A stretch of 40,975 bases of DNA, taken from Zygnema cylindricum. Lineage: Eukaryota; Streptophyta; Zygnematophyceae; Zygnematales; Zygnemataceae. The stretch is taken from positions 134,146 through 175,120 of the forward strand of contig JBBHKE010000691.1 in assembly GCA_037447655.1 (NCBI GenBank), written 5' to 3'. Shown here in pieces: positions 30,527 to 40,778 of the stretch; the stretch's first letter is position 1; the number at the start of each line of letters is the position of its first letter. The translations under genes and the position numbers were made by a program. The notes under the pieces are model-generated. The model was not told where the DNA came from. It was given only the letters and a program-made list of their open reading frames with translations, and searched no databases.

Positions 30527-30782
30527 CGACGGTCATGATGATGAAGATGTCGACCATCATGATCGCCGTCGACGATATCACAACGTCGATGATGGTCGAC
30601 GTCGTGATCATGATCGTCGACAACGATCATGATGCTCGACGTTGTGATCACGATCGTCGACGTCGATCATGATGGTGGACGTTGTGATCATGATCGTCGT
30701 CGACGCTCATGATGGTCGACTTCGTGATCACGATTATCGACGTCGATCATGTCGACAATCATGATCGACGTCCACGATCATG
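30527..30782. repeat. Palindrome-rich block 1 (GTCGAC / GATCATGATC)
   Basis: About 256 bases made nearly only of the triplets GTC, GAC, GAT, CAT, ATC, ATG, CGT and CGA. GTCGAC occurs eight times and GATCATGATC at least twice. No fixed period was found, but the same short palindromes recur throughout, so either strand can fold in many ways. Confidence 0.9.
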
Positions 30783-30898
30783 TTTGGAATTGGTATTGGA
30801 ATTATATTGCATTTTTTGAATGGTAAAAAATTTGGATTTTTAATTTTATTGATGTAATAATTAGAAGTGTAATTTCACAAATTTGGAATAATAGGTAA
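30783..30898. other. AT-rich spacer between palindrome blocks 1 and 2
   Basis: About 115 bases of AT-rich DNA without palindromic structure. Confidence 0.7.
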
Positions 30899-31182
30899 TA
30901 CTACCAACTGCAGTAGCACTAGTACTAGCACCTGCAGCTAGTACTAACAGCTGTACTAGCTGCAGCTATTAGCACTAGTGCTTCAGCTGGTAGTACTCGC
31001 AGCTGCTGCTAGTACTAGTGTTGCAGGTGGTAGTACTAGCTGCAGCTGCTAGCACTAGTGTTGCAGCTCGTAGTACTAGCAACAGCTGCTAGTACTAGTG
31101 CTGCAGCTGGTAGTAGCTGCAACACTATAGCAGCTGCCGCTAGTACTACCAGCTGTAGAAGTAGTAGTACTGGCAGCAGACT
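30899..31182. repeat. Palindrome-rich block 2 (CAGCTG / CTGCAG / AGTACT / ACTAGT)
   Basis: About 284 bases assembled from four six-base palindromes in changing order, each present several times, often overlapping as in AGTACTAGT or CTGCAGCTG. It can also be read as a degenerate AGC/AGT triplet repeat and its complement. Confidence 0.9.
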
Positions 31183-31205
31183 ACAAAAAAAAAAACCTTG
31201 AAACT

Positions 31206-31345
31206 CATTCGATATATCGCGATATACCATATCGGCTAAATATCGCGATATTTCGTTTATCGATATATCGGAGCGATATATCGATTATCGGGTACCTAAA
31301 ATTCGGTATATATCGAATATCGGCAAGTGGTCCTCGATACCCAAC
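31206..31345. repeat. Palindrome-rich block 3 (TATCGCGATA / CGATATATCG)
   Basis: About 140 bases made of overlapping palindromes of the TATCGATA, CGATATATCG and ATATCGCGATAT type, ending with TCGATACCCAACACT. The end resembles a form I recall from dispersed repeats in other eukaryotes, so this block may be the end of a transposon. Confidence 0.8.
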
Positions 31346-32084
31346 ACTAGTTGTTACAAACAGGGACACCCGAAATCCAGGTCCGTCGGATCTGCCCTAA
31401 AAAACAAAGTTTTTTCTCTAAGTTTCAAGCAAATGGAGACGCACCCTTAGTTTCGACAAAATTACTATCTGAAGGTGTTCGAAAAGAATCTAAGCCGTTG
31501 ATGATGGCCAATCGGTCAACAATTGCCACGTCATCTACCATAGCATGACTTATACACATGTGGTTACAACTTAAAAGCCCAGAAAGTACGTCAAAGCGCG
31601 CACGCGCTATCCTAGAAGATCTCAGAATCTACAATCCAAACCGTAAAGGTCACCATCGAGATTCACAAACCGGGCGTCGCTTTTGTCCATGTTTGTGTCA
31701 CATCCGTACCCGTATTTGTGCTACACAAGTACACAATGAAACTCATGGTAACCTTCCATCACACGTTCTTAGTAATTGCACGGACACGTTTACCGGCAGT
31801 AAAATTTGTAACACTCTTCCATCAGGTCGTGCCAATGACGCTAAAATTGCTGAGTTGTTAGATTATGATTGGTACCACGTAGGATCCTCTTGAGCCGCCC
31901 GGGAATAATCATCATTTCGAAAAGGATAAAATCGCAACTGCGAATGTGTACAGATAGATGCCGATTAAAATATCTTAGTAGCGTCACGCTAATGTACAAT
32001 ATGAATGTTCTTAGGGTTGTCGTCGTACTAACGGCCACGAAAACTGTTGGAAAATTAAAGTTTGTACAAATGTCAAAGAATATA
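31346..32084. other. Unassigned DNA left of retroelement copy B
   Basis: This segment has about 45% GC in its middle. A + frame at 31558-31893 (111 codons) codes a Cys/His-containing peptide with RRFCPCLCHIRTRICATQVH, not matched to any family. No splice sites or start context support it strongly. The rest of CCDC93 was not found here. Confidence 0.3.
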
Positions 32085-33034
32085 TGTAATAGGATTTCTA
32101 ACCTCTCAGAAAATCCCATTACTTAATCAATTTGAACCACATATTCCACACATTGGAAAATACACATCCACATTGGAAAGCACTCACATAAGGATAAACT
32201 TCTGTCCACATAACATTAGCTTGGTCTATTGCCCTCGTGGCTGAACCCTTCTTATATTAAAGTGTTTTCCTCTACTCTTCACTCTAAATAATTATATCTC
32301 TTAACTATTAAAACACTACTTTGTATGTAAGAGATTTCAATGCCAAAATGCCAATGCTCCAATGTGGTTTTAATCGCCCAGGACCAAGATCAGTCATAAT
32401 TTCCACAAACTTTTCCAAAGGAAAAGATGTTTACTCTCCTCTTAGACTTCACTATTTATCGATCATCGCCCCGGACTCGCCAGGCGAGAGTCAACGCTCC
32501 GTTGAACAGGTTTTACCTGGGTGAATCATTGATCAGCACGGACTCAAACTGACCAATGCAAAAACGTGCGAAATATCTTACTCACTACGTAGCATTTCTA
32601 ACCAATCAATCGCTACGTTTCACTACGTAACATTTACGTGCAAAAGTGCGCGCCAAACGAAACGCGACTTCGCACGATCGTGCGTCACAAATTTCGCACG
32701 CGAAACTTTCTACGAAATTTCCTTAAGTGAAAGTGACGTTTCGTACTAAAAATTGTACGAAACGAACCACCGTGCATACTAAACATTTCATTAGAACTTT
32801 ATGAAACGTGCACGCGAAATTTCGGTATTAATTTGACCCTTAACCCGTTTCAATGATAACCGCTTATTACTTATACCCCTACGCTGTCGCCTAAATACAC
32901 CCATCGCTATAACTTTTGATATATAACTCCAAATCGCGTGATTCTTTCGCGGACGTCTATCAAATTTAGTACTCTATAATCATAATACCTAAATACCCCT
33001 TTACGAACAAGTTTGACCCGCTATTACTGTTACA
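32085..33034 (-). repeat. 3' LTR of copy B
   Basis: 950 bp. It keeps the GTTTCGTAC..GTACGAAAC inverted repeat and the CGCACGATCGTGCG palindrome. It lacks part of the region near its 3' end that the 5' LTR keeps. Confidence 0.95.
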
Positions 33035-33037
33035 TCA

Positions 33038-33047
33038 TCCCCTCTTT
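33038..33047 (-). other. Polypurine tract of copy B
   Basis: AAAGAGGGGA on the (-) strand, three bases from the LTR. Confidence 0.8.
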
Positions 33048-33119
33048 ATTTTTAACTACCACAGTTAAAACACCTTTCATTCTCAAGACATGACTTCTAT
33101 GTTATTATCCCTCCAATAC

Positions 33120-33300
33120 CTTTGTAAAAACTCAGAATTTTTATCTTCTAAAGTCAACTCATCTTCTGGCCTTCCTAGATTGTGTACTTGCCAAAATATA
33201 GTATTGCCGATTTTGAACCGTTGACCAACCTAATTTATTACCCTCTGTGGACTTCAGGTTTTATAATTATTAAGGGATTCAATTCCAATTCTCCTTCTGT
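33120..33300 (-). pseudogene. Chromodomain-like C-terminus of pol, copy B
   Basis: In one (-) frame: IGNTIFWQVHNLGRPEDELT and, further on, NSEFLQRY. The Trp missing in copy A is present here. The preceding IIIKPEVHR part is in another frame. Confidence 0.55.
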
Positions 33301-34375
33301 TGGTCAAAGATTCCCTGGTTTCAATTAACTGATGTGTATTACTGGATGAATTTTTTGTTGAAGGCAGAAAGTCTAATTTGGGAATAACTGACGATATCAC
33401 ATGGATTACAGTAAATGGTCCAATGTACTTAGGAGCAAATTTCCCTGTAGTATCCGATTGTCCCTCGATCTTGCACCTATAATGCTTTGTAGAAAGCCAA
33501 ACCTTGTCACCTGTGCGTAACACCCAATCACCCTTTTTGCGGTTAGCATTTAATTCTTGCCCCTTTGTGCCTCCAGTAATGCATCCTAGACTGTTTTCCA
33601 AACCGTTTGAATGTATTCCCAAAATTCCGTTCCACAACCCCTATTCTCTTGAGTGACCCATGTTATTAAGTCTAATACTACTCTCCATTGGTATCTGTAT
33701 GCAACTTCAAACGGTGAGAATCTTGTACTAAGCATGTTTACATGAGTTGTATGCAAATTCCATTAATGGCAGTTTAGATTCCCATGTGTTCTAAACTCCA
33801 CTGCAAACAGTCATAAGCATTTCTTCCAGTGTACGGTTCATCTTTTCTGTGTGTCCATCTGTGAAAGGATGATAAGAGGTACTTATTTTTAATTCAGTGC
33901 CTAAATTTTGCTGCAGTTCTTTCCAAAATGCAGACGTAAATTTAGAATCCCTATCACTGACAATAGACAGAGGGACTCCATGATAGCTGACCACGTTCTC
34001 AAAATATAACTTTGCAATATCTACAACTGAATGAGTAGTTTTGCAAGGGATAAAGATTGCCATTTTACTGAACCTATCGACTACGACCATGATATTGTCA
34101 TTTCTTCTAGATGTAGCTGGTAATCTGACAATAAAATCCATACTGACAGATTCCCATGGTCTTTCGGGGATAAATAAAGGTTTTAAGATACCTTTAAGTT
34201 TGTGGTTACTAGATTTACTCTGTTGGCAAGGGTCACAACTTTCCATGTGTTTCGACACCTCCTTTGCCATCCCTGGCCAAAACAATCTACTTTGCAACCG
34301 ACTAAGAGTTTTATCTCGACTTAGATATCCTAAATGCTCATGGGCTTGTTATAAAAGTTGTTTTCTTAAGTCTCC
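33301..34375 (-). pseudogene. Integrase, copy B
   Basis: (-) frames show CRLFWPGMAKEVSKH.. and CDPCQQSKS (zinc domain), MDFIVRLPATS, IVSDRDSKFTS and TEKMNRTLEEML (DDE core). FAPKYIGPFTVI follows, in the GPY/F module. Codons that are stops in copy A (for example CAG at 34222-34220) are intact, and the Asp-to-Glu part is in one frame. Breaks occur near 33790 and 33640. Confidence 0.85.
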
Positions 34376-34559
34376 CATTTCAGGAATGCATAACCTATCC
34401 TCTGTTCGCAATTACAGTAAACCATCTTCTATTCTAAAGTTTTTGACATGCCTCTCTTTCAATGGGTTAGAATTCCCTCCCGAAATATTATTGCAAATCA
34501 CAGCAAAATAAGGATCTTTATCATAACCATTTCTAACAGCATTTAAAAACAATTCATCC

Positions 34560-35135
34560 CGAACCATCACACTTATTTAAAAACATCTACTTAAAGGATC
34601 CGCGACAACATTTGTCTTTCCAGGAATATGTTTAACATTAAATTTGAAATATGCTAATTTCTGCATCCACCTAACTTGTCCGCCAGTCATAATCTGTGCA
34701 TCACTTAATATATGTAAATAGGAGAGTGCCTTATTATCACAGTGAACTGTAAATTATTTATTATGCAAATAAAAACGCCATTTCACCAATGTATGAACAA
34801 TTGCAAGTAATTATTTTTCCTATGCTGGATAGTTCTTTTCAGCATCATTAAATTTTTTGGACTCAAAAGCAATAAAATGAAAGTGTTTACCAAATTTTTG
34901 ACTTATAACTGCACCTAGACATTTATTAGATGCATCTGTAGTGATCAAAACTTCAAATTCCCCAGCAAGATCATGATACACCAGTGTAGGGGCAAAGGTC
35001 TACTTCACTTTTAGTTATTCGAATGCGCTTTCCTGATCAGCTCCCCACACAAACGTCTCCTTCTCCCGTAATAAATCTGTCAAAGGTGCGGCGATCATAC
35101 TGAAAATCCTAATAAATTTCCCGTAATAAGTGGCC
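34560..35135 (-). pseudogene. RNase H domain, copy B
   Basis: The (-) strand shows VLITTDASNK, and across frameshifts the segments matching ALVKWRFYLHNK and IKHIPGKTNVVADPL of copy A. The Trp codon at 35047-35045 is intact here. Several frameshifts and stops (for example near 34805 and 34760) break the domain. Confidence 0.75.
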
Positions 35136-35185
35136 AATCCCAAAAATGATCTAACTTCCGTGTCATTAGTCGGTTGCTTCCAATT

Positions 35186-35800
35186 TCAGATTGCAGTGAT
35201 TTTGGATGGATGTGTTTTAACACGTTCCCCACTAACTATGTGTCCCAAAAATAATTGTTCCCTTTTAAGAAAACTTGATTTTGACAATTTTCCATATAAT
35301 TTTCTTTCCCTTAACCTTTCTAACAGTTTCCTTAGATGAGTTACATGTTGTTTTTTAGATTCGCTGTAAATTAAAATATCATCTATAAACACCTGAACAA
35401 ACTGATCGATATAATTTGAAAAAATTTGGTTCATTAATCTTTGATAAGTAGGTGGTGCATTAGTCAAACCAAATGGCATCACTATCCATTCATAATGACC
35501 GACCCTAGTTCAAAAAGCAGTTTTATCAACACCTTCAGTTCTAATTGGCACCTGATTAAAGCCACTACGCAGATCAATTAAAAAAAAAAATAGCGCCTTT
35601 CAAACAATCTATTAAATCATAAATTAAAGGTAACGGATACTTATCATTCACCGTAATCTTGTTAAGACTACGATAGTCTACACACATTCTCAACTTTCCG
35701 TCCTTCTTTATTACGAAGAGAACTGTCGCTCCATACGATGATTTGCAAGGATGAATATGTCATTTTTCCAGAAGCTCCTTGATCTGTTTCTTTAACTCCT
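35186..35800 (-). pseudogene. Reverse transcriptase domain, copy B
   Basis: MPFGLTNAPPTYQRLMNQ, FIDDILIYS (Asp pair at 35383-35378) and LGHIVSGERV are in one frame (35482-35186). The RT finger region upstream ([15 protein letters not shown]) is in another frame and is interrupted by an A-rich insertion near 35579-35590. A TGA at 35188-35186 replaces a codon that reads CAA in copy A, most simply from an ancestral CGA. Confidence 0.85.
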
Positions 35801-36562
35801 CCTGCTCAAAAACGCTATGCTTATAAATTCCAGTGACATGAGGATTACATCTAGGTTAATCAGATCAATAACATGTTCCACATCTCGGGAAGGTGGCCTT
35901 CCTAAGGGTAAGTCACTTCGGAAAACATCTCTAAATTCAAAAATGAAATCTTTAAAAGAAAAATTTGATGTATTAATGTCAGTTAAAAAATCAGATTTTT
36001 GTTTTTGAAGAGTTTTAGTGGTGTCTGATTTAGGAATAACATCAATGTTAGTGTTTTCTCCCCCCCCTTCATCAGTAACTGCCTCAGTTACTAATAACAA
36101 GAAACCATGATTTGTTTTATCTTTTAATTGCTTTTTAAATTGTTTAGCAGAAATCAAACCTTCTTCTCCCAACTTGGTTATATTATTTATATGATTCTTA
36201 GGCAACTTCTTCGAAGGAAATGCTTCTAAAACCTTCCAACCGTTTTTAGACTTCATTTTCAGGGTGTTGGTTTCCCAATTAATTTGAGGGTTATGTTCAA
36301 TTAACCAAGGCTTTCCCAGTATTAGCTCTACACTACCCAAATTCATTATTTCACACACAACTTTCATTTTATGACCCTGGATTTTAACTTTTATTGTGTC
36401 AGTTTGTAAATCAAATGTGGATTTATTACCATTCGCCACTTGAACATGTAAAGGTTTTTCCCTTATGACTGTAGGAATTTTATTTTCCTCAACAAACTTA
36501 TGTGAAATAAAATTATGTGTAGCACCTGAATCTACCATAACTCTCAATGGTTTTCGTTCCAC
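35792..36562 (-). pseudogene. Protease and pre-RT region, copy B (256-codon open frame)
   Basis: The longest intact stretch of either copy. MVDSGATHNFISHKF (catalytic Asp codon 36532-36530) is followed by LILGKPWLIEHNPQINWE, a lysine-rich linker, FEFRDVFRSDLP and GRPPSRDVEHVID. At the start, a stop upstream separates it from gag; whether a frameshift or stop joined gag and pol in the active element cannot be told. Confidence 0.85.
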
Positions 36563-36799
36563 TCAAGACTCAAATCTGATCAAACTGTGTCTGGTGTCAT
36601 CGTTACTTAACTATCATAACATAGGTCTGTTGTTAAGAATTTCATCAGAAGGATTGTTCAAACTATGGAGTGTAGTTAGCATCATAATAAATTCAGCTCT
36701 CCTAGCCTTTCCATTTATTAGCTTGCCCTCCAGAGTTAACTCTTTAACCTCTAGATATGGTCGACTCAACTGAGGACTTTCAGCTAGTCTTTTTCGTTT

Positions 36800-38093
36800 C
36801 ACACCTCATGGGCTTCCTGTTCAGCTAAGTATAATGCAATATGTTCATGAAGACCTTCACTGACATCAACTGTTTTAAGAGATCCCTTATCTGTACAGTC
36901 CTTAGCGTAATGATTTAGACCTCCGCATTTTAAACAAGTGATTTTTTTTTTCGGTTTTGTGCATTTTGTGCTGAAATGTCCCCCCTCTCCACAGTTATAA
37001 CAGCAAAATTTTTCAGTTGTGCACATTCAGATGCCCTATGACCTCTTTTTTGACAAATAGTGCATGTGGGAATGATACAATTAGGTTTTTGAGCGTTAAT
37101 GCTCGGTTTAGGACTCTTAATGTAGCCTTCTCTATTTTGAAATTTGTTTCCTGCATTAACACCCTGTCCACCCATCTGATTTCCCTTGAAGATATTATGC
37201 CTATTAACCAGACTTGCATTCAAACCTTCTTCCTCAAATTCCTCCTCACCCCACTCCGATACTTCATTGAAATTTCCCTTGAGTGATCGAGTTTCACGAT
37301 TATACCCCAATTGATCCTCTAATTCCAATGACTTATCTTGTAATTCTTTCAAATTAATAAATTTTTGATGTTTCAGTTCTGATTTCAGTATATGATTCAA
37401 ATAGTTCAAGAAATGCAACCGAACCATTTCATCAGTCAAACCTATAACATGAATGCTAGATGAGTCAAATTCCACAATTTAATCGTTCACAGATCCAGTC
37501 TGCTTACAGTTCAACCACTTTTTTTCCATTCTGGATTTATAATTGACAGACAAGAAACGCGATTTGATCGCGGTTTTAAAAGTTTCCTAATCAGCATTAT
37601 CAAAAATTAAATTAGACCTCGTCTGAGTGTAATACCAAATTTGAGCATCACTTTTCAGAGAGCTAACACCAAAAGAAGTGTAATCATCACAATCACAGTT
37701 CCTAGATTCCAAATAATACTCCATATGAAAAATCCAAGCATCCAACTCATCAATCTTCTTACTATCAAACGATGGTGCCTCACTAATAGACAATTTTAGA
37801 TCTCTTATCTTTTTAGGTCTATCGTGATCATCCTCCCTAAAACTAGCATTCCTTTTACTACTCTCACCCTTTTAGTCATTAACATCATTCTTGGTCTGAA
37901 TTAAGTTAATGAGCTCATCCAATTTGTCATTTAAAACATTCTCATTTTCCTAAACAACTTTGAATTCACTTTTCAATTCAAAAATTGTTTCATCCACAAC
38001 AGCAATATGATTATTAAATCTTTTTACCAATTTCACAATACGTTTCTTCAAAACATTCAAGGCATTTCCCATTTCACGTTTCTATGCAGAATT
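36800..38093 (-). pseudogene. gag of copy B, with three CCHC zinc knuckles
   Basis: The (-) strand encodes MGNALNVLKKR at the N-terminus, a Retrotrans_gag segment with DEMVRLHFLNYLNHILKSEL, and three CCHC knuckles: CTICQKRGHRASEC (37064-37023), CYNCGEGGHFSTKC (37002-36961) and CLKCGGLNHYAKDC (36936-36895). Knuckles 2 and 3 are in a different frame from knuckle 1 through a frameshift near 37020. A TAG interrupts the N-terminal helix near 37952. Nucleocapsid knuckles bind element RNA. Confidence 0.85.
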
Positions 38094-38099
38094 TGCCAT
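38082..38099 (-). CDS. Upstream mini-ORF MANSA before gag (copy B)
   Basis: ATG GCA AAT TCT GCA then TAG, at the same place as in copy A, where the stop is TGA. The in-frame gag ATG follows within four codons. Confidence 0.5.
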   Translation of the reverse strand: MANSA

Positions 38100-38817
38100 T
38101 ATCACAAAAATGAAATCGAGTAAAAAGAAAGATATAATATAATTTCCCAAAGAAATTTGGTGCGGGTTTGAAGTCCACTAATTGCTCCAATCCAAAACTT
38201 CTCCACCTTCACAAATCCTTTGAAAAATATTAAAATCTAAGAAATCAATAAGACATTGAAAGTAAATTAGTGCAAATTCAATTCTTCAATTTCCCAAACA
38301 TTGATGCAAAAAGGTACAAAATTCCCCACAAATTTTGCAACAACAATATTGAAAAGCTCTCAAAGGTGACAATTTAGGGTTTGAAAAGTTTTAAGTCATT
38401 TTTGGACTCCTTTGCTCTTGAAGAAGTAAAGTGTTCCACTCTCCTTCTCCACCATTAGCATATTTCCCATTTCCCACTACATCAGGATCTTTTGTTCTCT
38501 AATCCTCACATCCTCACCCTTCATGGCTTCAAGCCTCCCTCTACACATGAATCATTGTTAGGAGAAGGCAAGTTATTTTGGCCTCTAGGTAATTGGAGTG
38601 AGTTTCAGCGGTGGCTACACTGCCCACCCCGCCTTAGTCCTTAGGACCTGAGCACGCCCCACATCTAATCAGCGGCCGCTGGCAGTGTGATCACTCAGTT
38701 TCCCTCCAATCCCCTACCACTTTACATTGTGGTTCTACCGATAGAGGTTAGAGCACCCTCGCTGGTCACGGCAGTCGATATTCGAGTGAGCAAACTTCTC
38801 ATTGGTTTCTAACCAAA
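38100..38817 (-). other. Leader of copy B
   Basis: Untranslated leader between the primer site and gag. It aligns with 17878-18639 of copy A but lacks one unit of the 50-bp duplication. It contains a GCGGCCGC site, as copy A does. Confidence 0.8.
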
Positions 38818-38829
38818 GCTCCGATACCA
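38818..38829 (-). other. Primer binding site of copy B
   Basis: TGGTATCGGAGC on the (-) strand, identical to copy A, two bases from the 5' LTR. Confidence 0.85.
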
Positions 38830-38831
38830 TA

Positions 38832-39797
38832 TGTAATAGGATTTCTAACCTCTCAAAAAATCCCATTACTTCAATCAATTTCAACCACACATTATACACA
38901 TTGGAAAATACACATCCACATTGGAAAGCACTCACATAAGGATAAACTTTAAATTAGAAGAAGCTTTTGTCCACATAACATTAGCTTGGTCTCCTGCCCT
39001 CGTGGCTCAACCCTTCTTATATTAGAGTGTTTTCCTCTACTCTCCACTCTTAATAATTATATCTCTTAACTACTAAAATACTACTTAGTTTGTAAGAGAT
39101 TTAAATGCCAAAATGCTAATGCTCCAATTTGGTTTTAATCGCTCAAGACCAAGATCAGTCTGAATTTCCACAAACTTTTCAAAAGGAAAATATATTTACT
39201 CTACTCTTAGACTTCACTATTTATCCATCATCGTCGTGGATTCGCCAGGCCAGAGTCAACGCTCAGTTGAATCCGTTTTACTTGGGCCAATCATTGATCA
39301 GCACGGACTCAAACTGAGCAACGCAAAAACGTGCAAAATCTCTTACTAACTACGTAGCATTTCTAACCAATCAAACGCTACGTTTTACTACGTAACATTT
39401 ACGTGCAAAAGTGTGCGCCAAACGAAACGCGACCTCGCACGAACGTGCGTCGCAAATTTCGCACGTGAAACTTCCCACGAAATTCCATAAAGTGAAAGTG
39501 ACGTTTCGTACTAAAAATTGTATGAAACCAACCATCGTGCGTACCAACCGTTTCATTAGAACTTTATGAAACGTGCACGCGAAATTTCGGTACTAATTAG
39601 ACCCATAACCCGTTTCAATGATACCCACTTGTTATTTAGACCCCGCGTTGTCGCCTAAATACACCCATCGCTATAACTTTTGATATATAACTCCAAATCG
39701 CGTGATTCTTTCGCGGACATCTACCAATTTTAGTACTCTATAATCATACCACCTAAAACCCCTTTACGAACAAGTTCGATCAGCTATTACTGTTACA
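38832..39797 (-). repeat. 5' LTR of copy B
   Basis: 966 bp. The two palindromes of the family are present with one mutation each (GTATGAAAC; CGCACGAACGTGCG). It shares its overall plan with the three other LTRs. Confidence 0.95.
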
Positions 39798-40500
39798 ATG
39801 TACCATTTTATACGTGAATGCATTATCGCTATACCAACTTGATAGGGCACATTTATGAAGGAGGCGTGACTGGATGTCCTACAACCAAGATTTTGTCGTC
39901 GGACAAGTTGGCTATGATGTCTGACGGTACAGGCCATTTGCCACATGTAAGTTTATAGCTTCACATCTGTCGTGGATCGACTATGATTTTAAACCTGATT
40001 TTACAAGTGGACCATTAGACACATCCAGTAAGGGTTAAGTGTCCTCTGAGGACAGTCAGAGGAGACTAGCTAGGAACTGGATAAAAGGGGCGTTTGCGTC
40101 TAGAATTCAAAATTGGACGGTAGGAGTTTTTCGCCAAAAAGTCTAGAGAATCTTAACGAATTTTTAGGAAACATCTTTAGAAAAATATAAAAAAACAGTA
40201 CAGTCTAGTACGGAAGGGTTCTTTCTCCAATAAACAACCCTAATTTTCACCTAATGGAAGGTTACCCTCAACCAAATTGTCCCTATTGTACCATAGTGAA
40301 AAATTACAAACATGTACGGCAAATTGTAAAAAGTCTTGCGCATCGATTTGATTCGGCAAACTCCCTCGGTAACATATGCGCACAACGAAGCATCCCATTG
40401 GATGGTCGGCGTCGCTAATACAACCCCGCAAACACCGCTGCGCATCAGTATATAAATAAAGGACCAATGTTTGTCCCTCTGCGAAACCTTATACAAGCGT
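39798..40500. other. Unassigned DNA right of copy B
   Basis: No gene recognised. It follows the target-site duplication ATGTA. Short (-) frames exist, but none shows a motif. CCDC93 exons that should follow the retroelement, if it sits in an intron, were not found here. Confidence 0.5.
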
Positions 40501-40561
40501 AGGCGGTGTGTCTGTCTTCGATGTCTTCGATTTTTTCCGTCTGTCTTTGATTTTTTCCGTC
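40501..40561. repeat. Two-unit 22-bp repeat leading into the tandem array
   Basis: GTCTTCGATTTTTTCCGTCT and GTCTTTGATTTTTTCCGTCC are adjacent near-copies. Confidence 0.7.
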
Positions 40562-40778
40562 CGTCCGCAGTACGGACAGACGTACGACTGGCACAATGTA
40601 ACGCTCCCGTGCGACCGTCCGCAGTACGGACTGATTTATTCCGTCCGTCCGCAGTACGGACACGCGTACGACTGACACAATATAACGCTCTCGTGCGACC
40701 ATCCGCAATACAGACCGTCGTACCGCTGGCACAATGTAATGGTGCTGCGCGTACCGGCGTACGGATGGCGTAATCTTA
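40562..40778. repeat. Diverged ~54-bp tandem repeat (TCCGCAGTACGGAC units)
   Basis: About three units, each beginning TCCGCARTACRGAC, then GTACGACTGGCACAATGTAA and GCTC..TGCGAC. One unit carries an insertion around 40630-40645. The GTCCGCAGTACGGAC part is nearly palindromic. Confidence 0.8.

Larger units (their letters stand above)
32085..39797 (-). mobile_element. Ty3/gypsy chromovirus copy B, full-length but inactivated
   Basis: A 7,713-bp element of the same family as copy A, in the opposite orientation. LTRs are 966 bp (5', at 38832-39797) and 950 bp (3', at 32085-33034). The order on the (-) strand is LTR, primer site, leader, gag, protease, RT, RNase H, integrase, chromodomain-like tail, polypurine tract, LTR. 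The flanking five bases are ATATA (32080-32084) and ATGTA (39798-39802), a 5-bp target-site duplication with one change. LTR termini are TGTTACA on one side and TGTAATA on the other. The coding region has fewer stops than copy A in gag and protease, but it is still frameshifted. Confidence 0.95.

Noticed and set aside
30438-30672. Open frames rich in D, H and R crossing the N gap
   Set aside because: They arise from the palindromic triplet block and include unknown bases. They are not a protein.
30527-31345. CRISPR-like array or protein-coding repeat
   Set aside because: There is no constant repeat with unique spacers. Unit order is irregular and the context is a eukaryotic intron or intergenic region.
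16891-39802. Inversion of the interval between copies A and B by recombination
   Set aside because: After such an inversion the left flank of A should pair with the reverse complement of the left flank of B (CCCGG against TATAT). It does not, and B has its own near-perfect duplication.
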